Assembly: GCA_012064415.1 (NCBI GenBank) | Contig: SSNU01000248.1 | Coordinates: 1-64,000, forward strand | Origin: Gyrodactylus bullatarudis | Taxonomy: Eukaryota; Platyhelminthes; Monogenea; Gyrodactylidea; Gyrodactylidae | DNA: 64,000 nucleotides | Direction: 5' to 3' | Part shown: one piece after another, positions 57,701-64,000 of the stretch | Position numbering within the stretch: the stretch's first letter is position 1 | Layout: every line of letters begins with the position of its first letter | Translations under genes and position numbers: made by a program | Notes under the pieces: model-generated | The model's input: the letters and a program-made list of their open reading frames with translations, nothing else | Told to the model about the DNA's origin: nothing | Databases searched by the model: none

Positions 57701-60006
57701 TTTCTTTTAAAACGGTAGATAGCAAAGCCAAGGTAAAAGATGAAATTTCGTCACATTAACAACCCGATTCATACACGAAGAAATAATGAATTGACGAGAG
57801 AAAAATTATTTCAAAACGAGATTATATAACACTACACAATGTGTTTACTTTGATGCATAGGAAAACTATACAAGAGACCAGGAAATTGTTATCTTGCAAA
57901 AGTGATTCTTTGCAGAAATCCTTTGGGGAAATAGAAAGTACTATCGACTCTTTCAACATGTGATTCCTTTTTTATGTAGAGGAGTACAGAATTTGTCTAG
58001 AACTAAAAAGAGAGAAAAGAAATTTTCGTATGATGAGCGATGAAACCAAGTCCATAAAATATAGCTTATTTGTTTAACAAATGAAAAAAAATCTTTATTG
58101 TTCAAGGGAATGAAAAATAAAACTTCCTGTCTTGTCTCTGATTTCAGTGTTTACGAAGTTATACTTCAATCCGAAAATATTACTTTTTACCGATAATTTA
58201 TTATCATTACAAAGCATCATTACAGTCGGTATTCAATTTTTGTCGTATATTTTCTACTCTTAAAATATATGATTTCGTGGTCTTATTACTTATGAGTATA
58301 CATATTATATCACAATTTTTGTTAAATTAAAAATGTTATTTAGTTATCATTATTCTATACTCTTCTCTAATCGCTTATTCAAAAGTTGAACTAAGAAAAG
58401 AAATCATCCAGCTTTGGTAGGAAGAGATCCCTTAATAATGATCGACTAAGGATCACAGAAACACAAATCCGATATGCAGAGATCGAAGGGGATTCGACAT
58501 CTATCTGACAAAGGAAAATTAATTTCTTTGAGGAAAAGGAAGAACAAAAACAGGCAAGGCCATCAAAGAGGTAAAGAGGTATTCGAATCGCCTTAAAGTC
58601 AATTTTTAATTCAAAATTCTCTCAAGCATTAGTGGACTGCATAATTAAATTCAATAAAAATTATTATCCAAGACCTTGAGAAATAGATTTGCAAAGAATC
58701 TTTTCAAACGAAAATTACATAGTCTAGCAAAATGACATTTTTCCCATGTATATCCTATAAAATTTCATCATATGGAAATAAAGAGATTCTGAAACTACTT
58801 TAGCTTGAGCTCGAAAGTGTGTTTTATCGAATTTTAGGTCTTATTTTTGCTCAAAAATGTTTATTTTAGCTCGAATTACAATTCTAAAAAGACAGAAATA
58901 ATCTGCATAAAATTCTCTACAACTTGATGCCTTAAAAAAAGAAAGAAACTTTTATTGTGAAACCATACATGTTGAATTCGAAAATCTGATCAACCAAAAG
59001 ACTTCTTGAAATTTAGCATATTCTGAAACTATACGAAATTTCCAATCATTAGTGTACAGAAAGAAAAACTTTAGAAAGAGGTTAATTCATGAAGCTCTAG
59101 AAATAGGCAATAATGATACTTTTAATGGAAATGTTGGTGAAGTGAACGTTGAGCAGTGTTGAATTCAGCTTTTTGGCAAAAGAAGGAAGTTAAATTATAT
59201 CTGATGAAAAATTATAACTCTTTTCTGTTCTGATTATCTATACTTTATTATCATAGGTCAGCCTCTTGTATTATTCTATTCTCTCATCTGATTGGACAAA
59301 ACTGATAGGTATGAGATCATGAAAGTATATAAATAGTAATTTGTATTTTGACAAACTTGTCGTACCACTGAAGAAGGCGTGTGAAGACAATCACCGTCGA
59401 AACGTTTGGATGACCATGGCTGAGAATGTTAACATTGACCTAAGTTTTAATAAATTTTATTATAAAACTAATTTTAGATCATTTTTCACTGATTCGGAAA
59501 GTAAATTTTTTTTAAAGATTTTGTACATCACCAAATACCTTGTTAATTTTTTGAATTTACTAGTTTTTTGAGAGGAGAATAGTGGTGTTCTATTGTAGAA
59601 TAAGTGCAAATCAGACTAAATTGAATAAAGTATCAATTGATAAAGGAAGCATGAAAGGAATACTCACAACACATAGGAAATAACACCGATCGACCACATA
59701 TCCGAAGCTGTTGATATGGGATCATAAGCAATGATTTCTGGGGCAACAAATTCAGGTGTTCCAAAGAGGACGCGTACTTCCTTCTTTTCCAATTGCTTGG
59801 CAAGGCCAAAGTCAATGATTTTGATTCTATAACCATCCTTTGAAAGACACAGGATATTTTCTGGCTTCATATCTAGGTGGACTATCTTCTGTGAGTGAAT
59901 GTATTCCATGCCGATCAGGATTTCCCTCATGAAGAAGGCGCATTTTGACTCATTCAAGTCGAAATTGTCATCGATGATCCTCTCGAATAATTCACCGCCA
60001 GTAATT
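39762..60006 (-). CDS. Myosin-light-chain-kinase-like Ser/Thr kinase, C-terminal part
   Basis: Exons on minus: 59668-60006, 48829-48981, 44578-44623, 44435-44512, 39762-40325 (stop), all in phase; upstream exons (kinase N-lobe) are not found in the window. The C-lobe shows ITGGELFERI, the catalytic loop HLDMKPEN, IDFGLAK, GTPEFVAPE, DMWSIGVISYVLLSGLSPF and LNNPW. It is followed by a basic, tryptophan-containing stretch KKRLRNYVYRRKW joined to KAVNAIIALRRMG, the expected autoinhibitory/calmodulin-binding region. Residue order matches the MLCK/titin-kinase group; a DAPK-type kinase is less likely because no ankyrin or death region follows. The last exon adds about 170 Ser/Asn/Lys-rich residues (RRSSLMSSPMKNRKNSLIGS), a likely phosphorylated tail. 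The introns (10.7, 4.2 and 4.1 kb) are full of transposons. Confidence 0.82.
42085..42240 (+). mobile_element. PLE tail with hammerhead-like core
   Basis: AACCAATCAGAGAATATT to ATAGATATCTACCCGGTG follows the PLE 3' tail seen on the other strand at 55.7 kb. The core is CTGACGA (42146-42152), 8 nt, GAAA (42161-42164), AAGCTT, then TTACTACTAA. Helix I pairs TAGT with ACTA; helix III is only a palindrome (AAGCTT), which would favour a dimeric fold. The flanks carry no coding sequence. Confidence 0.5.
42240..42485. repeat. Dispersed repeat shared with 36170-36340
   Basis: Contains CTTACCAAACGAGTATTAC and TTCTCAGTTTGACTAGAACT, in the same order as the copy at 36170-36340 but with extra sequence between. 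Element class unknown. Confidence 0.45.
42775..43303. repeat. Foldback element, family A, 5'-eroded
   Basis: ATTTTTACAAAATTCTCATT at the left and AATCTTGTAAAAATCATAGA at the right are inverted. The interior phrases (TTTTAGGATCACGATTAGAC, its complement, and TCACGATATGG) match the copies at 20545 and 38060. It sits in the kinase intron next to a degenerate hammerhead-like tail at 43315-43350 (CTGAAGAGAACC…GCAAA). Confidence 0.6.
44072..44404. repeat. Palindrome with about 107-bp arms beside a kinase exon
   Basis: Arms 44072-44178 and 44296-44404 are inverted with roughly 90% identity (TGAGTACGTATTTGACAGAG and complement). The loop contains CACGGGGGG, shared with the left edge of the element nested at 6947. 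The right arm ends about 30 bp from the splice donor of exon 44435-44512. Confidence 0.65.
45211..46860 (-). pseudogene. Broken piggyBac transposase element
   Basis: Reading on minus, the N-terminal part of the DDE domain (46489-46848: LDELKAWIGISLFFGVTRNA, SYSRYTIIKKFIRFDD) is followed after a frame break by SDQLTVDEQLMPFRGRCSFK and MYIPSKPAKYGIKIWM, then DNFFTSMDLAKYL (46069-46290). Another break precedes PPEIIEYYNKTKGGVDVLD and RRWPLAVFWNILDKTAYN. This order and the GVD aspartate are typical of piggyBac transposase. At least two frameshifts and a stop make it inactive. The terminus TTAACCCTCATCCGGAAATT at 45211 with GGGGTCCA/TGGACCCC is the 3' end; a related TGAGGGTTAA lies at 45424. The 5' end was not found. 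Confidence 0.78.
47103..47141. repeat. Near-perfect 39-bp dyad
   Basis: AGTGATTCCACGGAATAAC and GTTATTCCACGGAATCACT are inverted apart from a two-base core difference. Similar ATTCC/GGAAT pieces repeat from about 47035. Possibly the hairpin of a small transposon; otherwise unexplained. Confidence 0.45.
48000..48540. repeat. Foldback element, family C
   Basis: ACATGATGAATTTACC…CTCAATATTTTTATCCGG at the left is inverted at the right (CCGGGTAAAAATATTGATA…AGTAAATTCAC). The interior carries GGTAGATAGGAATCTAGAG, the complement of the spacer of the 21493 copy. It is more diverged than that copy. Confidence 0.6.
49400..49560 (+). mobile_element. PLE tail with damaged hammerhead-like core
   Basis: Core CTGATGA (from about 49431) is followed by GACACGGC, but GAAA is replaced by AAAA. 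The 3' strand GTCACTA would give a GUC cleavage triplet and a short helix I. The downstream text (GATGAAGTTCGACAATATTA) matches that after the 23741 copy. No coding part. Confidence 0.5.
50250..50318 (-). mobile_element. Solo piggyBac-type terminus (family 2), inverse orientation
   Basis: On minus it reads TTAACCCTTCATGTCCCATT and continues parallel to 34399-34470 through AGCGATAATTT. The partner end is not located. Confidence 0.5.
51367..51654 (+). other. Unrecognised 95-codon ORF in kinase intron
   Basis: An ATG-initiated frame of 95 codons (ending NLIGCI) has a balanced residue mix and no repeat match that I can see, on the strand opposite to the kinase. No domain is recognised, and splice sites are not obvious. 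It could be a small gene, a retrocopy fragment or chance. Confidence 0.2.
52385..53230. repeat. Foldback family B copy with internal insertion
   Basis: TTTTGGTAACCGATTCAAAA (about 52430) has its inverted partner near 53140 (TTTTGGTAATCGATTC on the complement). The interior (GACAAAGAAGATAATTTTCT, GACTTTCGCACATGAAT) matches the 62990 copy. A stretch near 52660-52710 (GATGAAGATGAGAATTTCCT) matches family C ends and may be a nested copy. Confidence 0.5.
53231..55674. other. Kinase intron sequence, no gene
   Basis: No exon is seen. A low-complexity patch occupies about 55060-55190 (ACACACACACAC; TCTCTCTCTCTCGCTCTCTC). Confidence 0.4.
55675..57565 (-). mobile_element. 5'-truncated Penelope-like retroelement (RT + GIY-YIG) with 3' tail
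   Basis: Reading on minus: 57208-57561 holds the RT fingers (GRLYLLPKVHK, FRPILDMSATPQHK). A frame break leads to 56657-57304 with motif A (VSFDVNSLFTNVPL), motif B (DGVAMGSPTGPLLADLF) and catalytic YARYVDD. A stop separates the GIY-YIG part, 55994-56632 (GVIYLFKCSCGSKYVGQTVR, VRIKEHL). A late frameshift throws the last residues off; the proper ending KRKSLSGQPLIDRYVKRK is still readable at 55829-55900. The 3' tail continues to the start of a hammerhead-like core (CTGAAGA near 55690), which is deleted after helix II. Catalytic residues are intact, but three or more frame breaks and 5' truncation make it a dead copy. It lies in the 10.7-kb kinase intron, on the gene's own strand. Confidence 0.88.
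57566..59299. other. Kinase intron sequence, nothing recognised
   Basis: A+T-rich sequence with no exon, RNA gene or repeat that I can name. Confidence 0.35.
59364..59412 (+). ncRNA. Second-class hammerhead-like motif of a PLE terminal repeat
   Basis: Core CTGAAGA (59368-59374), a 24-nt helix II segment, GAAA (59399-59402), then CGTT and TGG. Helix I pairs CCA (59365-59367) with TGG (59407-59409). Helix III is only AC/GU, and predicted cleavage follows 59406. A two-pair helix III with GAAACGUU is the arrangement known from PLE hammerheads, which work as dimers. Helix II is partly mispaired. The element's coding part is absent; its parent may be the family of the 1.0-2.0 kb remnant. Confidence 0.5.
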
Positions 60007-60238
60007 CTAGTGGAGATGATAGGAAAAAGTTTAATTTTTCGACCATAACTCTTTCTTTAATGAAAGTCTAAAGTCAACGAGATATCGAAGGAAAATAACT
60101 AACACAGCAAGCAGTCTATCTAATCTTGTTTCAAATTATCTATTTCTGCTTCTGTTGAGAGTTTTGAGTATGCAGTTGGTGAAGAGGCCGGAAAATATCC
60201 CCACAGAGAATAGAAAATGAAGCACAACCGAATCAAAC
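60007..60238. other. Sequence upstream of the last recognised kinase exon
   Basis: The next upstream kinase exon should end in phase with two bases carried over. None is recognisable between here and the window end. Confidence 0.35.
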
Positions 60239-60720
60239 CTAATTGACATGAAGATGAGAATTTACTATTTTTACAAAAAACTCAATATTTTTCTCCGGAT
60301 TCACAGGAAAAATTTATTTTTTGAATTCTTAAATGGAATGAGCTGTAATAGTCTGTGGATATAAGAATTCAATCTGAGCATAATTAGGCCAAATTTTGGA
60401 TTTCGAAAATGCACCAAATTTCCACTTTTTCAACATTTTCAAAGCAGTCAAGTGATGATATTTGGGATTAACATGAGACGAAGCATTCGAATTCACCCGC
60501 AAAAGTTCACTGAATTTCGTCATTACTGTAGGAAATCGAATCGTTTGAATTTTTCGATCATCACGAAGGCAAATTATCCAAAATCTAGAAGTTTAACTTT
60601 TTCTCTGAAACAGTAAGATCTTCGCTATCTCTATGGCCAAATTATTTTTTTCTGTGAATCCGGAGAAAAATATCGAGTCTTCTGTAAAAATAGTAAATTC
60701 TCATCTTCATGCCAACTAGT
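60239..60720. repeat. Foldback element, family C
   Basis: Left end CTAATTGACATGAAGATGAG, right end CTCATCTTCATGCCAACTAG (inverted). The inner arms carry CTCCGGATTCACAGG and its complement. About 480 bp, no ORF. This copy has the clearest outer termini of the family. Confidence 0.65.
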
Positions 60721-61369
60721 TTAGATAGAACAAACCCAGTCAATGCCCAAATTCAGACGAAATTCAGATGCAAATATATTCCCAAAAATGCAAAAAGGAC
60801 CGTTTGCAAGAGATATATGATTTGTATCTGTAAAAATTGTCGTCTTAAAATCTAAAAATACAATGAAATTATTCTTTTCATAATTCTAAAATATTTACTG
60901 GTATGTTTGAGGATTAAAAAACCTTTTTATAATAAAGTTTCATTTTTTCTTGGCTCTAGCAAGTTTATCACTACTCAAAAATTAGGATCAATACATAATT
61001 TTAATTTTAATTGAGTATTTTTTCTTGATGAGCTCTCTCGTCACCTCAAGATTCTTAATCCGATTGTAATACTGATGGTGCTTTTGAATCATTGAGCATT
61101 ACTCTATCTTCCTAATGAAGAGTTTATTAATCCGAAAGAGAATTCTATTCCTTTGTTCGAGGTTGATCTGTCGATCTCAATAGCGTGTTATGATCAAACT
61201 AAAAGGGTCAACTAATCATATGTGTTTTTGGTTAGGTATTTTAGATACTTAATTCAAGTTTTAGTGGGTTTTGGTGACGAGGGATAAGTGCCTAAGTCTT
61301 TTAGTATCTCTAATTGGATGCGGAGAAGTCACACAACTTGCTTCAGTGATAAGACTCAGCGTGTATCTA

Positions 61370-61508
61370 ATTTATAAGCTAGTAAAGAAACAATCCAAAA
61401 ACATGTATGGCAGGCATAGACACGTTTCGTCTTGATTGAGATTCTTCGGTTTACCGTACCGTCATGAGCATTGAAATTCCAACGCTTAGACCAGTGGAAC
61501 AAACCCCC
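61370..61508 (-). repeat. tRNA-derived SINE, copy 2
   Basis: On minus from 61508: GGGGGTTTGTTCCACTGGTC is the tRNA-like head with box A, followed by an arm GCGTT/AATGC. The body carries GGATTGTTTCTTTACTAGCT, the block shared with the copy at 11725-11840. Confidence 0.55.
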
Positions 61509-61559
61509 ATGTCTGTCATATTACTTTAAAGATTTTATAGATTAGATACTCCCTTTGCA

Positions 61560-61770
61560 CCCCTTGGGTTATGTTTTTTTTGTTTTTAAGGAACAAGTCA
61601 AAAAATTGGTTTATTCAAGTCCCGATTATGAAAATTGTGCTATTTCGATTTTTCACGAATTGCGCAAAAACTGAGCAACTTGGGAATTTTTTGGGAGCAG
61701 ATTCGGAATCTGCGTAAAATTTTACGCAAAAATTTTGCAAATTTTTTTTTATTTCCCCTAGTGTTATCTT
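61560..61770 (-). mobile_element. Terminal fragment related to the element nested at 6947
   Basis: On minus it starts CACTAGGGGAAATAAAAAAA and continues with TTTTACGCAGATTCCGAATC, parallel to 6947-7030 (CACGGGGGGAAATAAAA, CACAGATTCC). The class of element is unknown and no ORF is seen. Confidence 0.4.
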
Positions 61771-62709
61771 GCTTCTTTCTAAAATAGAGAGAAAATATGC
61801 AAATTATTTAATTTTCCATATCTAGGTCATAATAATGATGAACATGAAAGTTTTAGTATTGATGAAAATTATAGCAATAGATTTCAGGAATTCATTTTCA
61901 GTAATTACAAAAAATACTTAGTCTTACAAGTTATTCAATATTGTGAGGTATTTTTCGAGTGATGTTCAGTTAAACTTGTTACTCTGTAACAAGATTAACT
62001 GGAATTTTCGATAGTCTTAAGACTATCAGGTAATCTTAAGACTAACGGAATAGTTTGATAAACTTGTTACCAGGTTTCAAGATTGACAAGATATTCAGCT
62101 ATAAAATATACAGCTTGCTGATCTTGATACTCGGTAATAAGATTGGCTGACTGAAATAAATAAGGCTTCGTTAAGGCTATGAAGATTTTTTATCAAACAA
62201 TCCAGTTGTGTAGGGTCTGAAATTGAGACTTCTTATACAGTGCAATGCGAAACTCATGGATTCCAGAGAATAAGACGTATCAAGTGTTGAAATTTTACGT
62301 AAGGATTTTATCTCAATAGTTCGTCAAATTTGTTGCCAAGTTTCAGGAATAACTAGTTAGTGATCTCACTATAAATTTCTTCTCATCGCGTATTTTCATT
62401 TGTTGATTCACGTCTATTCTTTAAATGAGGAATATATATTTGAAGGATTACTTTTTTAACCATTTAAAGCCATTTGGACCTTTTCTGATAATATGCAGAA
62501 ATTCATATTTCGACATCAAACCTATTATTCTTGAAGCCTGGTAACAAGTTTTACGAGCTATTCAGCTAAAATTATATAAAATGTTTTAATTAAGTTTTCT
62601 TAATCTTTGATATTATTTTCGAAAAATTCGATTCAATCAACCAAACTTATTACCGAGAATCAAGATCAGCAAACTATATTTTATAGCTGTTAATCTTGTT
62701 ACCGAGTAA

Positions 62710-62870
62710 CAATGTAACTCTGATTTCAATGTGAGAGAGTGATCAAAAGTTGATTTTTTAGGATCACAATAAGACAAAGATATCAGATGTCCTGAATCTG
62801 ATTTTGAGAATCACCCCATAATAGTGTCAAAATAAAATTTAGATTTTTTGATATTAAGGCTAATCATATT
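62710..62870. repeat. Foldback family A fragment
   Basis: TTTCAATGTGAGAGAGTGAT and TTTAGGATCACAATAAGACA match the interior of the copy at 38060-38769. Confidence 0.5.
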
Positions 62871-62989
62871 CCTATTATTTTAGGAGAAAATATTGATGAA
62901 AGAAAATTAAGTAATTTTTGTGCACGCATTCTAGCCTTTTACCAAATTTTCTAAGTAAATTACTCACAAAAAGTATGGATATTTTCGAA

Positions 62990-63645
62990 CTAGAGCTATT
63001 CTCGATGCATTCGGTAATTCATGATTTTCCCAAAAATCTCATTTTTTCATCAAGGTAACGAAATTTAAGAAAGATTTTTTGGTAACTGATTCAAAATGTC
63101 CACTTCTACTGATTTTAGAAAAAAAGCTTTTTAGGAAAATTTTAGGGATATTTTAAAATTTGAGATGGCGCGATTTTTTAAATTTTTTTAATCTTTGAGT
63201 TGGAAATTTTTGTTGATTCCAAGGTCAGAGAGGAATCAAACGTCATTTTACAGGATCATCATTAGATAAAGAAAATAATTACTCTTATTCATTTTTTTGG
63301 ATAAAAAACCCTTCATTTTGAAATGATCTTGGATCACCCTAGTATATCAATTTCCAAGCAGTAAAAATGATCGAAAAATAGGGAGTAGACTTTTGCACGT
63401 GTTTTCGAAAAAATGAATAAGAATAATTAATTTCCTTGTCTAATGATGATCCTGAAAAATGACGTTTGATTCTTCTCAGACCTTGGAATCAACAAAAATT
63501 TTCAACTCAAAGTTTAAAAAAATTTAAAAATCTCGAATTTTAAAATGCCTCTAAAATTTTCCAAAAAAACTTTTTTTCTAAAATCAGTAAAAATCATCAA
63601 TTCCCAAATCCATCGAGAATAGCTTCATATAAAGCTAGTTAATAT
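62990..63645. repeat. Foldback element, family B, nearly end-to-end palindrome
   Basis: The left end GAGCTATTCTCGATGCATTC is inverted at the right as GAATCCATCG-type text ending AGCTTC near 63630. Arms extend through CAGGATCATCATTAGATAAAG / CTTGTCTAATGATGATCCTG and GGATCACCC…ATTTCCAAGCAG towards the centre. About 650 bp without an ORF. Confidence 0.65.
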
Positions 63646-64000
63646 GAAGATGGGAATTTATGATTGTTATATAAAACTTTTCACCAATCTGACGATAAAT
63701 ATATTTTCACAATTTTTATAATCAATTTCAATTGATGATAGAATGGTTATTTTAAATCTAAGGTAGGCAGCTTATTGTATTGTTTTAATCTAGAAATTAA
63801 AATCTTTTTAATGGTCTTAAAATTAACCAAAACTAAATTGAAAAACGATATTATGCCTACTTTCAAGAGATATAATTTGAGTTTCAAGTGAGAGAGTAGT
63901 ACAGTCAATTTCAAGCATATAACTCGAGATAAATTAAACTTTTCACGGAGGTTTTGGTTTAGGTTAATTGCAAAAAGTGTAGTGGGGCTAGGAATATTTA

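Noticed and set aside
59341..59571. 76-codon ORF starting in the PLE terminal repeat
   Set aside because: The sequence is explained by the hammerhead-like motif; the frame has no family features.

Overview
This is nuclear DNA from an animal. Coding exons are separated by GT-AG introns, the genes are metazoan (cadherin-type adhesion protein, CARM1, FKBP8, synaptotagmin-4, a myosin-light-chain-kinase-like kinase), and the spaces between exons are A+T-rich and packed with transposon remains. The species cannot be named from the sequence. Introns as short as 24-37 nt, Penelope-like retroelements (PLEs) with hammerhead-like tails and a very divergent cadherin point to an invertebrate with partly compact genes. 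A spiralian such as a flatworm is one possibility, but this is inference.

Layout. 1-2.0 kb: the end of a PLE reading frame and a second decayed PLE. 3.2-19.2 kb (+): the last 17 or so exons of a large single-pass cadherin-like membrane protein, its first intron full of PLE debris. 20.1-25.6 kb (-): CARM1 (PRMT4), with six small introns and one 3.5 kb intron holding foldback elements and an inverted pair of PLE tails. 26.3-29.2 kb (+): three small co-oriented genes (tandem DUF1330-like protein, four-pass membrane protein, FKBP8), some with introns of only 24-34 nt. 30.6-31.2 kb (+): EF-hand protein. 33.5-35.6 kb (+): synaptotagmin-4-like protein. 36.8-37.6 kb: short Ginger-type DNA transposon with intact terminal inverted repeats. 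39.8-60.0 kb (-): the 3' part of an MLCK-like kinase whose introns (4.1, 4.2 and 10.7 kb) contain a broken piggyBac element, a 5'-truncated PLE, PLE tails and foldbacks. 60-64 kb: repeats only.

Repeat landscape. Most non-coding sequence belongs to a few families of long-inverted-repeat (foldback) elements, to PLE tails carrying hammerhead-ribozyme-like cores, to piggyBac and Ginger debris, and to a tRNA-derived SINE. The clearest unusual signals are: (i) two oppositely oriented PLE tails that each fold on paper as a hammerhead, and a second hammerhead class near 59.37 kb; (ii) a conserved PLE C-terminus, a basic patch followed by a PIP-box-like motif, in four copies; (iii) ultrashort introns; (iv) foldbacks with arms that are identical along their length.

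The host genes have unrelated roles (adhesion, chromatin, mitochondrial/ER anchoring, vesicle traffic, actomyosin control) and nothing suggests one pathway. Exon borders were assigned by hand from splice sites, reading phase and remembered family features. No database search was possible.
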